A stretch of 13,775 bases of DNA from CAZUZD01 sp964624465 (GCA_964624465.1 CAZUZD010000158.1:1-13775), one strand, 5' to 3'; counted from the first letter of the stretch, positions 1 through 7,609 are shown. Notes: generated by a model not told the origin, from the letters alone. A program made the numbers and translations.

Positions 1-12
1 GATGTTCGTCAT
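1..12 (-). CDS. Start of a minus-strand gene cut by the left edge
   Basis: Only four codons (M-T-N-I) are visible. An ATG on the minus strand at 12-10 is preceded by an AGGAG Shine-Dalgarno sequence (minus strand, about eight bases upstream), and the reading frame stays open to the window edge. It lies downstream of the ECF sigma factor on the same strand, about 90 bases past its stop, so the two may be cotranscribed. Genes in this position are often anti-sigma factors or membrane kinases in planctomycetes, but nothing visible here identifies the product. Confidence 0.5.
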
Positions 13-36
13 GGCCGGTCTCCTGGACTCATCTGT

Positions 37-102
37 CGCGGGCGGGGCGGGGTCGGGTCGTGGGCGGTGGGACGGGGCGGGTCGGGGGTCGGGGCTCGGG
101 GC
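37..102 (+). repeat. G-rich tract with eleven runs of three or more Gs
   Basis: On the plus strand, G runs of three to five occur at 40-42, 44-47, 49-52, 55-57, 62-64, 69-71, 74-77, 79-81, 84-88, 91-94 and 98-101, separated mostly by one to four bases. The unit TCGGG or TCGGGG recurs several times. The tract fills the spacer between the sigma factor stop codon and the next minus-strand gene. G runs this closely spaced can fold as a G-quadruplex. For transcription leftward from the sigma gene the G-rich strand is the template and the mRNA is C-rich. Confidence 0.7.
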
Positions 103-654
103 TCAGGCCTCGGCCGGCAGGGCATCACCCATGCGCTGGCGGAGGGTCTTCATGCCGGTGTGGATCAGGAAACCCACGTTGCTGATCGAGTGGCCGCTGA
201 TGCGGCTGATCTCGCGGTACGAGAAGCCGTTCTGGAACTTGAGCCGGATCACCTCGCGCTGGTTCACCGGCAGAGCATCGAGGATCTGCAGGGCCAGCGC
301 CGCGGCATCCCGACGTTCGAGCTGCACGGCGGGGTCGGGCTCCGCGCTGGGCTGGGCGGCCACCTGTTCGTCGGCCAGGTGGGTCATGCGGCCCTCCTTC
401 CTCAGGACGTCGAGCGCCCGGTTTCGGCAGACGGTGAACAGCCACTCGGCCAGGCGGCCGTCGAGCTCGGGCTGCGACTGGCGGCAGAGCTTCAGGAACG
501 TGTCCTGCACCACGTCGCGGGCTCGCTCCGGGTCGCTCAGCAACCGGGTGGCGTAGAGGATCAGCGGCCCCTCGTACCGGCGCACGGTCGCCAGCACCCA
601 GTCGTCGTGGGTCGATGGCGCCACGGCGGTCGTCATGGTCGTGCCTGCTGCCAT
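103..654 (-). CDS. ECF-type RNA polymerase sigma-70 family factor
   Basis: A 183-residue protein with the two domains of an extracytoplasmic-function sigma factor, which directs RNA polymerase to a specific promoter set. Region 2 covers roughly residues 25-92: a YEGPLILYATRLL helix, then the acidic D-V-V-Q-D-T-F-L-K core-binding segment (47-55), then the -10 recognition part ending in RALDVLRKEGR. Region 4 covers about 118-176: LDALPVNQREVIRLKFQNG, then the helix-turn-helix SYREISRISGHSISNVGFL. Length is normal for the class and no C-terminal extension is present. The ATG at 654 is chosen because a GAGGTGA Shine-Dalgarno sequence lies just upstream; an in-frame ATG at 636 has no comparable site. 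The gene is divergent from the lipase-like gene and followed by another minus-strand gene. Its target regulon and anti-sigma partner cannot be read from this window. Confidence 0.93.
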   Translation of the reverse strand: MAAGTTMTTAVAPSTHDDWVLATVRRYEGPLILYATRLLSDPERARDVVQDTFLKLCRQSQPELDGRLAEWLFTVCRNRALDVLRKEGRMTHLADEQVAAQPSAEPDPAVQLERRDAAALALQILDALPVNQREVIRLKFQNGFSYREISRISGHSISNVGFLIHTGMKTLRQRMGDALPAEA

Positions 655-681
655 CGGTCACCTCAACGGCGGGGGCCCTGC

Positions 682-712
682 TCAGCTACACCACGCTCGG
701 ACGCCGGTTCCC
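682..712 (-). promoter_or_regulatory. Possible ECF-type promoter of the sigma gene
   Basis: On the minus strand a GGGAACC element (712-706) resembles the GGAAC -35 boxes of many ECF promoters. It is followed after 17 bases by TAGCTGA (688-682), about 28 bases before the sigma factor start codon. Many ECF genes are autoregulated through such sites. The -10 part is only loosely like known consensus sequences, so this is tentative. A second candidate lies further upstream at 731-736. Confidence 0.25.
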
Positions 713-728
713 TTAGAAGCGTGCCGGC

Positions 729-742
729 GGATTCTGGGCAGG
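729..742 (-). promoter_or_regulatory. TAGAAT-like -10 element variant upstream of the sigma gene
   Basis: On the minus strand CAGAAT (736-731) sits 76 bases before the sigma factor start. Its flanks resemble the better TAGAAT motifs upstream of hemW and the rmlD-like gene in this window. No convincing -35 box is visible at the usual spacing. It may be a vegetative promoter for the sigma gene, or chance similarity. Confidence 0.25.
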
Positions 743-806
743 ACGTGACCCGAACCGCCACAAAATCCCACCAACCCTCACGTTCGGAAAAATCTCCAAA
801 TTCGTT

Positions 807-869
807 CGATCCGGCTCAAGCCGGACGATCCGGCCAGCCGATTAAAAGGGAACGACAGGACCGATCCGG
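807..869. promoter_or_regulatory. Candidate operator: three CGATCCGG repeats and a palindrome
   Basis: The octamer CGATCCGG occurs in the same orientation at 807-814, 826-833 and 862-869. A perfect inverted repeat, CCGGCT, two bases, AGCCGG (811-824), overlaps the first copy. The stretch lies next to the locally AT-richer part (about 760-810) of the 291-base divergent spacer between the sigma factor and the lipase-like gene, where regulators would be expected to bind. No binding protein can be assigned. Confidence 0.35.
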
Positions 870-945
870 CGTCGAGCCAGACCGGGACGCCGGCCCCGGA
901 CTCTCCCGGGGGGCGCCGCCCGAGCAGGATGAGGGATCTCCCACG

Positions 946-2637
946 ATGATGCGGTTCGTGCGAAACCTGATGCGTGGACGTGACCTGCCGGTCCCGCGGT
1001 CCGACCGCTCGCGACGAGCCCTCGGCCTGGATCACCTCGAGGCCCGCGGCCTCATGACCACGCTGGCCAGCACCCCCGACATCGTGATGCGGTCGGTCGC
1101 GACCCCGGACCCCAGGCAGGTCGTCGCCCAGTACGACATCCAGGGCGCCGCGGTCCCGAAGTCGTTCGACGTGGTCGTGTATCGCTCGGCCGACGCCCAG
1201 GTCGATGCCGCCGATCAGGAGATTGCCCGCGTGCATGTGACGGCCCCGGCCTCGGAGTGGGGCAAGCCCACCCTCGACGCCGGCGGCCAGATCGCGACGG
1301 CGCAGGGGTCGCACACCCTGAACATCCCGATCGCCGACGGCCTGGCGATCAACCCGAACCGCCCGTATGTGCTGGTGGCGGCCGACCCCGGGGGCACGGT
1401 CGCGCAGTCGGACCGCACGAACGACGTCGCCGGGCTCCGGAAGTACTCGATCGTGATCACCAGCCACGGCGGCCTGCAGAAGACGCCCGGCGACCGCATC
1501 CCCGCCTGGCAGAACCGCCTGAACGAGGCGCTGAAGGCCCAGGGGTACGACGCGGTGCTGGGCTACAACTGGGTCTCGGTGAGCAACGAGCCGGGCAACA
1601 CGGTCCCGATGGGCCGCCGGCTGGCCGCCCAGGTGCGTGAGGCCGTGGCCCAGGCACCGGCGGGCGCCCCGGTCGACCTGCATTTTATCGGCCACAGCCA
1701 GGGCGCGGTGGTCAACACCGTCGCGATCCAGAGCCTGGAGAAGGACCCGGTCGCGGCGGTCGACCAGGGGTTCACCCGGCACACGATGCTCGACCCCCAC
1801 GCCGCGAACAACGGCTTCCCCCGGCCACAGTACAGCGTCAAGGACAGCTGGATGGGCACGATCGCCCAGCAGGCGATCAACCTGTTCCAGGCCCGGGCCA
1901 AGGACCCGTTCGCGTCCGTGCCGGCGAGCGTGGATGCCTCGGACGTGTACTTCCAGCACACCTACTTCGCCCAGGCCAAGGGCACCTCGCGCGACAGCGC
2001 CTACTTCAACCTCTGGGGCCAGGTGCCAGTCAAGGGCCCCGGCCTGGCCAGCTACTATGACCTCACCGGCCCCGGCATCAGCCACAGCGGGGATTACAGC
2101 GTGGTCGACTGGTACAAGGACAACGTGGTGTCGGGCCTCGGCGACGGCCGCCAGTATGCGTACCCGAACCTGGTGACGGCGAAGATCGACCCGGCCAACG
2201 GCCAGACCGGGCTCAAGCCCCAGTCCAGGAACGCCATGGCCCGCCGCAGCGAGGTGGCGCTGGGGACCGATTCGAGTGACCCGACCAGCAACAGCCCGAC
2301 GGCCCGCAACCAGTCGCAGCACCTGACGATCGCCACGAGCGTCCGGCCGCGGTTCCTGGGGACGGCACCTCCGGGCTCGAAGATCAAGATCATCGGCACC
2401 GTGGGCGACGGCTCCCGGCTGCGGCTGGGCGAGACGATGGCCGACGCCACTGGTCAGTGGACCATCGCCACCAACCCGCTGCGGGGCGGTCGCTACAAGG
2501 TCATGGCCATCGGCGTGGTGCCGGCCAGCCCGAACCGGCCGCACCTGCACTCGACGCCGCGGCTGCCCCTGGGCACCCTGGTCATCGACCCGACCGGCAT
2601 CCGCACCGCCTACCAGGCCGCCGTCGCGGCCGGCTGA
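946..2637 (+). CDS. Secreted lipase-like alpha/beta hydrolase with CARDB-like and Ig-like flanking domains
   Basis: A 563-residue protein read from the ATG at 946, which has GAGGGA about ten bases upstream. A longer open frame to 67 runs antisense through the sigma gene and is not coding. Residues 1-35 are strongly basic and end in LGLDHLEARGLMT, like the LExRxLL leaders of planctomycete surface proteins, with no classical hydrophobic signal peptide. Residues about 44-165 look like a CARDB-type beta-sandwich (VVVYRSAD, then YVLVAADPGGTVAQSDRTND). The hydrolase domain follows: GHSQG gives nucleophile Ser251, LDPH suggests Asp283, and SHSGDYSVVDWY suggests His380 as the remaining triad members. 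Residues about 465-550 resemble a bacterial Ig-like domain (RPRFLGTAPPGSK, then DATGQW). The expected role is hydrolysis of an ester or lipid outside the cytoplasm; the substrate is unknown. It stands alone, divergent from the ECF sigma gene. Confidence 0.78.
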   Translation: MMRFVRNLMRGRDLPVPRSDRSRRALGLDHLEARGLMTTLASTPDIVMRSVATPDPRQVVAQYDIQGAAVPKSFDVVVYRSADAQVDAADQEIARVHVTAPASEWGKPTLDAGGQIATAQGSHTLNIPIADGLAINPNRPYVLVAADPGGTVAQSDRTNDVAGLRKYSIVITSHGGLQKTPGDRIPAWQNRLNEALKAQGYDAVLGYNWVSVSNEPGNTVPMGRRLAAQVREAVAQAPAGAPVDLHFIGHSQGAVVNTVAIQSLEKDPVAAVDQGFTRHTMLDPHAANNGFPRPQYSVKDSWMGTIAQQAINLFQARAKDPFASVPASVDASDVYFQHTYFAQAKGTSRDSAYFNLWGQVPVKGPGLASYYDLTGPGISHSGDYSVVDWYKDNVVSGLGDGRQYAYPNLVTAKIDPANGQTGLKPQSRNAMARRSEVALGTDSSDPTSNSPTARNQSQHLTIATSVRPRFLGTAPPGSKIKIIGTVGDGSRLRLGETMADATGQWTIATNPLRGGRYKVMAIGVVPASPNRPHLHSTPRLPLGTLVIDPTGIRTAYQAAVAAG

Positions 2638-2642
2638 TCGAC

Positions 2643-2661
2643 GGGGGATCGCGCCATCCCG
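2643..2661. terminator. Weak hairpin between convergent genes
   Basis: GGGAT (2645-2649) and ATCCC (2656-2660) form a five-base-pair stem around a six-base loop in the 29-base gap between the lipase-like gene and the convergent unknown gene. There is no T run on either strand, so it is at best a weak bidirectional terminator. Confidence 0.25.
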
Positions 2662-2666
2662 GCGGC

Positions 2667-3209
2667 TCAGGCGCCGACGAGCCAGAGCGGGCAATCACGC
2701 CGCACGGCCTCGTTGGCTGCCAGGGCCAGGCGGGCGAAGGCCAGGACCTCGGGCCGGTCGGCGACGAAGCCGTCGTCCGGGTCGCAGGCGACGCGCAGGA
2801 CCTCGCGGAGCCCGGCGTCGTCGAGCGGCAGGTCCCAGTGTTCGGCCAGCCGCGCCAGCTCGTCCCTCAGGCCGGGCAGGCTGGCGCAGGGCAGGCGGCC
2901 GCCGGCCGGCCGTGGCAGCGCCAGAGCCTGGACCTGGGCGGGCACGAACACGCCGCCGTCGGGTCCATCGAGGGCCAGCAGGTTCGGAATCGCCTCGGCC
3001 CCCAGCTCGACGCGGGCCAGGGCGCAGAGCTCGGCCCAGACGCTGCCGCTGAGCGAGCCGTATCCGACCGACTCGGATCCTTCCCACTCCTGCTCCGAGC
3101 CGAATGCGTGGTCGAGCAGCCCGGCGATCTCGTCCCGCTCGACGCCGTCGAACGCGGCGCGGGCGCCGCCGATCTTGCAGGTCAGGTTCAGGGGTACGGT
3201 CGCGGCCAT
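2667..3209 (-). CDS. Hypothetical protein of unknown family, 180 residues
   Basis: I do not recognise this protein. The ATG at 3209 is chosen because GGAGGGG sits directly upstream; a TTG at 3224 in the same frame has no such site. The product is acidic and appears soluble, with no signal peptide or membrane segment. Visible features are an N-terminal beta-like stretch (VPLNLTCKIGG), an FDGVERDEIAGLLDHAFG segment, an EWEGSESVGYGSLSGS stretch rich in Gly, Ser and aromatics (about residues 42-57), and helical segments towards the C-terminus ending in a LAFARLALAANEAV helix. It is convergent with the lipase-like gene and divergent, across 374 bases, from the M28 peptidase. Codon usage matches its neighbours, which supports a real gene. 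Confidence 0.7.
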   Translation of the reverse strand: MAATVPLNLTCKIGGARAAFDGVERDEIAGLLDHAFGSEQEWEGSESVGYGSLSGSVWAELCALARVELGAEAIPNLLALDGPDGGVFVPAQVQALALPRPAGGRLPCASLPGLRDELARLAEHWDLPLDDAGLREVLRVACDPDDGFVADRPEVLAFARLALAANEAVRRDCPLWLVGA

Positions 3210-3583
3210 GATCCCCTCCGGCAATCAGATCCCGCAGGGACGGGCCGCGAGCGGTCGGGACGCTCCCGACCGGCCCCCGGGCCGGTGGTTCGGACGGATT
3301 CGGTCCAGCGCGGGGCGGAGCCCTCGGCTCGGGATCGTCGCGGGGGTCTGCCCACGCTCACCGGCGTCCGGGGTGGGCCGCGATTCGGTTCGCTGCCGAT
3401 CGGGCCCAGGTCCGTCGGTCGGACCGCGGGTTGGCGACCCAGAGGGCTGGCCAGTGGCCCGGGCGGGCCGTATCTTCGGTTCGCCCTCCCGTCGCCAGGA
3501 TGCGCCGCGGGCCCGGACGCTGACCTGATCTTGGTCGGCGCCCCGGGCGGTGTCAAGCGGCTCTCATCGAGGAATTGGATCTT
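3210..3583. other. Divergent spacer rich in inverted repeats
   Basis: No gene is supported in this 374-base stretch. It holds a perfect nine-pair hairpin with a three-base loop (arms 3252-3260 and 3264-3272), which partly overlaps a second palindrome (arms 3269-3276 and 3279-3286), so the two structures exclude each other. A GGTCCG/CGGACC hairpin lies at 3409-3425. The decamer TTCGGTTCGC is repeated directly at 3384-3393 and 3475-3484. Promoters for the unknown gene (leftward) and the M28 operon (rightward) should lie here, but no clear -35/-10 pair is visible. GAGGAA (3569-3574) is the ribosome binding site of the peptidase gene. Confidence 0.5.
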
Positions 3584-6058
3584 ATGAATCGCAGCCGCCC
3601 GACCGGGTTCGCCCGGCGGACCCTCCTGGTGGCCGGCACGACGCTGGCCACCGCGCTCGTTGCGCTGGCCCGGACCCAGGCCCCGGCGACCGCTCCCGCG
3701 CCGGCATCGCACTCGGTGCCGCCCCCGGCGGCAGCCCCGGCGACCACGCCTGTGGGCCGGTACCTCGGGGTGGCGCCGGGATCGCGCGAACTCCTGCGGC
3801 GGGCCGAGGCCACCGCGCTGGCGGTGCCCACCCCCGACCGGGCCCGCGCCTGGCTGCGGACGCTGACCGAGGAGCCGCACGTCGCCGGCACCCCGGCCGA
3901 CAAGGTCACCGCCGAGTTCGTCCGCGACAAGCTCCGCGCCTGGGGCTGGCAGGCCGACCTCGTGGAGTACGAGGTGCTCCTGAACTACCCCGTGCTCGAG
4001 TCGATCCGCCTGGAGCTGATCCAGCCCGAGCTGCAAGAGCTGCCCGTCGTCGAGGCCCCGCTGGCCGCCGACAAGGACTCCGCCAGCCCCGACGCCTGGC
4101 CCGCGTTCCACGGCTACGGCGTCTCGGGCGACGTCACCGGCCAGGTCCTCTACGCCAACTACGGCCGGCCCGAGGACTTCGACACCCTCGATCGCCTGGG
4201 CATCTCGGTCAAGGACCGGATCGTGCTGGTGCGCTACGGGGCGATCTTCCGGGGCCTGAAGGTCCTGAACGCCCAGAAGCGCGGGGCCGCCGGCGTGCTG
4301 ATCTACTCCGACCCGGCCGACGACGGGTACATGCTCGGCGACGTGTACCCCAACGGCCCGTTCCGCCCGGCCTCGGCCATCCAGCGCGGCAGCGTGCAGT
4401 TCCTCTCGCTCGGTCCCGGCGACCCGTCGACCCCGGGTGTGCCCTCGCTCAAGGGGGCCCGCCGGCTGCCGATCCACCCGCGCGACGGCTTTCCGAAGAA
4501 CTCGGCCGCCGACGCCATGAAGGCCGCGCTCGACCGCGCCGACCTCAAGCAGGGTGAGGCCGTGCCGGTGATCCCCGCCACGCCCGAGCAGGACCTGGCC
4601 GCCTGGGAGAAGACCACCGGGCTGAAGCGGGTCGACTACTTCGCCACGATCCCGTCGCTGCCGATCTCCTACGAGTCCGCCCGGCCGATCCTCGACGCCC
4701 TCGGCGGGCCCTCGGTCCCCAGCGGCTGGCAGGGCGGGCTGCCGATGGCCTACCACGTGGGCCCCGGCCCCGCCGAGGTCCACTTCGGCGTGCAGATGGA
4801 CTACGCCATCCGGCCGATCTGGAACGTGATCGCCACCCTCAAGGGGGCCGTGGAACCCGAGCGCTGGGTGATGGTGGGCAACCACCGCGACGCCTGGACC
4901 TACGGCGCCGTCGACCCCTCCAGCGGCACGGCCGCGACGATGGAGATGTGCCGCGCCCTGGGCGAGGCGGTCAAGGCCGGCTGGAAGCCCCGCCGCACCG
5001 TCATGTACGCCAGCTGGGACGGCGAGGAGTACGGCCTGGTTGGCTCGACCGAGTGGGCCGAGCAGCACGCCGAGGCGATCGGGCAGAAGGCGGTGCTGAT
5101 GCTCAACGTCGACTCCGCCGTCGCCGGCTCCACCCTGTCCCTCGACGGCATCCCCTCGCTCCGCGACCTGGTGCTCTCGGCGGCCGAGGCCGTCAACGAC
5201 CCACGCACCGGCAAGACCCTGGCCCGCCAGTGGCTCGACGCCCGCCGCGCCACCTGGGCAAGCGGGCCGGTCGACCTCGACGAGACCCCCTGGACGGCCC
5301 CGGACCCGACCGCAGCGACGGCCAGCCCGGCCTCGTCGCGGTTCTCGCCGCAGCTCGGGTCGCTGGGGTCGGGCTCCGACTTCACCGCATTCGTCGACCA
5401 CCTGGGCGTGCCCGCGCTCGACGTGGACTTTGGCGGCGGCTACGGCGTGTACCACTCGATCTACGACAACTTCTTCTGGATGGAGAAGTTCGGCGACCCC
5501 GAGTTCCTCACCCACGCCACCGCCGCCCGGCTGTACACGGCCATCGCCATGCGGGCCGCCGGCGCCGAGATCGTGCCCTTCACCTTCACGCCCTACGCCG
5601 AGGCGATCCGCGAGCAGCTCGACGAGCTGCGCCGGATGGCCGCGCGCAAGGAGCGGTCGTTGGGCAAGCCGTTCGACTTCGCCGGCCTGCCGGCCCTGAT
5701 CGCGGCCGTACGGCGGTTCGAGGCCCAGGCGAAGGCGCTCGATCGCGCGACCGCCGCGCTGGCCGACGGCCCCGAGGTGCCCGCGGCCCGGCTGGCCCAG
5801 GTGAACGACGCGCTCACGGCCGTCGAGCGGTCGTTCCTGCTGCCGAAGGGGCTGCCCGGCCGCACCTGGTTCAAGCACGCCCTGTACGCCCCCGGCCTCA
5901 CGACCGGCTACGCCGCCTGGCCCCTGCCCGGCGTGCGCCAGGGCCTCCAGGAGGACAAGCCCGAGCTGCTGGCCGAGCAGTCGAAGGCCCTGATCGAGCG
6001 GCTCGACGCCGCCACCGAGGCCATGCGTCGCGCCGCCGCGCTGGCCACCACGCCCTGA
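3584..6058 (+). CDS. Exported M28 zinc peptidase, glutamate carboxypeptidase II-like
   Basis: An 824-residue protein with a Sec-type signal (basic NRSRPTGFARR, then hydrophobic TLLVAGTTLATALVALA), so it acts outside the cytoplasm. A protease-associated domain spans about 165-300 (FRGLKVLNAQKRGAAGVLIYSDPAD). The M28 core has all expected two-zinc ligands: His434 and bridging Asp444 (NHRDAWTYGAVDPSSG), catalytic Glu481 and ligand Glu482 (WDGEEYGLVGSTEW), Asp510 (LNVDS) and His624 (YHSIYDN). A C-terminal helical domain (about 665-824) matches the transferrin-receptor-like dimerisation domain (HALYAPG, then PLPGV). The family removes C-terminal residues from peptides. Arg223 of the FRG motif is kept, but other acidic-substrate residues of the human enzyme are not. 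The ATG at 3584 has GAGGAA nine bases upstream; a TTG at 3575 directly abuts that site and is unlikely. First gene of the likely operon. Confidence 0.92.
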   Translation: MNRSRPTGFARRTLLVAGTTLATALVALARTQAPATAPAPASHSVPPPAAAPATTPVGRYLGVAPGSRELLRRAEATALAVPTPDRARAWLRTLTEEPHVAGTPADKVTAEFVRDKLRAWGWQADLVEYEVLLNYPVLESIRLELIQPELQELPVVEAPLAADKDSASPDAWPAFHGYGVSGDVTGQVLYANYGRPEDFDTLDRLGISVKDRIVLVRYGAIFRGLKVLNAQKRGAAGVLIYSDPADDGYMLGDVYPNGPFRPASAIQRGSVQFLSLGPGDPSTPGVPSLKGARRLPIHPRDGFPKNSAADAMKAALDRADLKQGEAVPVIPATPEQDLAAWEKTTGLKRVDYFATIPSLPISYESARPILDALGGPSVPSGWQGGLPMAYHVGPGPAEVHFGVQMDYAIRPIWNVIATLKGAVEPERWVMVGNHRDAWTYGAVDPSSGTAATMEMCRALGEAVKAGWKPRRTVMYASWDGEEYGLVGSTEWAEQHAEAIGQKAVLMLNVDSAVAGSTLSLDGIPSLRDLVLSAAEAVNDPRTGKTLARQWLDARRATWASGPVDLDETPWTAPDPTAATASPASSRFSPQLGSLGSGSDFTAFVDHLGVPALDVDFGGGYGVYHSIYDNFFWMEKFGDPEFLTHATAARLYTAIAMRAAGAEIVPFTFTPYAEAIREQLDELRRMAARKERSLGKPFDFAGLPALIAAVRRFEAQAKALDRATAALADGPEVPAARLAQVNDALTAVERSFLLPKGLPGRTWFKHALYAPGLTTGYAAWPLPGVRQGLQEDKPELLAEQSKALIERLDAATEAMRRAAALATTP

Positions 6059-6133
6059 CGGCCAGCGCCCGCGCCGCCGCGATCAAAGCGTCTGCCACGG
6101 CCCGCGTCCCAGTTCCCGGGGGAGCTTCGCACC

Positions 6134-7609
6134 ATGAGCCAGTCACACGCTCCGAGCCCCGCGAGCGACGCCTCCGGGGAGGGGCCCGGCGGGGTGCGGC
6201 TGCCGAGGGTGCTGGGCCCCTGGGCCGCGCTCAGCACGATCGTCGGGTCGGTGATCGGCTCGGGCATCTTCATCGTGCCGGCGCGGGTGGCCCACGAGGT
6301 GCCCGCGATCGGCCCGATCGTGATCGCCTGGATCCTGGGCGGCCTGTTCAGCCTGGCCGGGGCCCTCACCCTGGCCGAGCTGGCCGCCATGCTGCCGCAC
6401 GCCGGCGGCCCGTATGTGTACCTCAAGGCCGCCTTCGGCCGGCTGCCGGCGTTCCTGTTCGGCTGGACCGAGTTCCTGGTCATCCGCTCGGGCTCGGTGG
6501 CCACGCTGGCGGCGGCGTTCGCCCTCTACGCCTCGCAGCTCTGGCGGCCGGCGGGCCTCGACCCCCGGCTCTGGCAGACGGCGCTCGCCGTGGCCGCCAT
6601 GGTCACGGTCGCCGGCGTGAACATCCTGGGCACCCGCTGGGGCGGCCGGGTGCAGGTCGTCGGCACGGTGCTCAAGGTCGGGGCGCTCGGCACCATGATC
6701 GCCCTGCCCTGGCTGCTCGGCCGCGCCCAGACGGCGAACCTGGCCCCGCTCTGGCCCGATGCCTCCCTCGGCTGGGGGCCACTGTTCCGCGGGTTCATGG
6801 TCGGCATGGTGGGCGTGCTCTGGGCCTACGACGGCTGGGTGAACACCGCGAACCTCGCCGAGGAGATCGAGGACCCGTCGCGGAGCATCCCCCGGGCCCT
6901 CATCGGCGGCGTGCTGCTGCTGATCGCCCTGTACCTGGGCACGACCCTGGCCTATCACCTGGTGCTGCCGATGCCCGAGATCGCCAGCGCCTCGACCGAG
7001 CAGGGCTCGCCCCGGGCCGTCTCGGCCGACTTCTGTCAGCGCCTGCTCGGCGAGCCCGGCCTGGTGCTGATCGCCCTGACGGTCATGACCTCGACGTTCA
7101 TCTCGCTCAATGGCAACGCCCTCTCCGGCCCCCGGGCGTACTTCGCACTGGCCCGTGATGGGCTGTTCCCCGCCTGGCTCTGCCGGGTGCACCCGACCTT
7201 CAAGACCCCGGCCGCCGCCATCGCCGCGCAGACGGTCTGGTCACTGACCCTGACGCTGCTCGGCACCGCGATGACGTTCACGGCCCGCACCGGACCCGGC
7301 CTGCCGCCGCCGAAGCCGCTCTACGACGTGCTCTACACCTACGTCATCTTCGGCGCCACCATCTTCTACACCCTCAGCATCGTGAGCGTCTTCGTGCTCC
7401 GCCGCCGCCAGCCCGACCTCCCGCGGCCGTACCGCACGTTCGGCTACCCGATCACGCCGATCATTTTCGTCGTCGGGGCGCTGATCCTGCTGGGCAGCAT
7501 GCTGGTGGAGACGCCCGTCGAGTCGCTCGCGGGCCTGGGCATCGTCGCCCTCGGGCTGCCCGCCTACGCCCTCTTCCGCCGCAATGCGCCGGCCGGGATC
7601 GCGGCCTGA
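6134..7609 (+). CDS. APC-family amino acid permease
   Basis: A 491-residue, roughly twelve-span inner-membrane transporter of the amino acid-polyamine-organocation superfamily, LAT-like branch. The first membrane helix carries the substrate-binding GSGIF motif (residues 42-46). The conserved loop YDGWVNTANLAEEIEDPSR begins at Tyr232, and NALSGPRAYFALARDGLFP and a PRPYRTFGYP segment follow in their usual order. These are typical of transporters that take up or exchange neutral amino acids; exact substrate and coupling ion cannot be read. The ATG at 6134 follows a GGGGGAG stretch. It lies 75 bases after the M28 peptidase gene and 33 bases before the small Tat protein gene, which suggests uptake of amino acids released by the peptidase. 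Confidence 0.92.
   Translation: MSQSHAPSPASDASGEGPGGVRLPRVLGPWAALSTIVGSVIGSGIFIVPARVAHEVPAIGPIVIAWILGGLFSLAGALTLAELAAMLPHAGGPYVYLKAAFGRLPAFLFGWTEFLVIRSGSVATLAAAFALYASQLWRPAGLDPRLWQTALAVAAMVTVAGVNILGTRWGGRVQVVGTVLKVGALGTMIALPWLLGRAQTANLAPLWPDASLGWGPLFRGFMVGMVGVLWAYDGWVNTANLAEEIEDPSRSIPRALIGGVLLLIALYLGTTLAYHLVLPMPEIASASTEQGSPRAVSADFCQRLLGEPGLVLIALTVMTSTFISLNGNALSGPRAYFALARDGLFPAWLCRVHPTFKTPAAAIAAQTVWSLTLTLLGTAMTFTARTGPGLPPPKPLYDVLYTYVIFGATIFYTLSIVSVFVLRRRQPDLPRPYRTFGYPITPIIFVVGALILLGSMLVETPVESLAGLGIVALGLPAYALFRRNAPAGIAA

Noticed and set aside
67..945. Upstream extension of the lipase-like frame to 67
   Set aside because: It runs antisense through the whole sigma factor gene and has low-complexity content; the ATG at 946 has a good ribosome site and starts a recognisable leader.
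778..2694. Long minus-strand frame opposite the lipase-like gene
   Set aside because: No motifs; Arg, Gly and Val rich shadow of a gene with a clear GHSQG triad pattern.
3188..5878. 896-codon open frame antisense to the M28 peptidase
   Set aside because: It mirrors a well-supported gene with complete zinc ligands; its composition (Gly, Val, Arg, His rich, with no motifs) is the usual shadow in high-GC coding DNA.
4948..7158. 736-codon plus-strand frame spanning the end of the peptidase and most of the permease
   Set aside because: Out of frame with both genes, Arg, Pro and Gly rich, and it crosses a real gene boundary.
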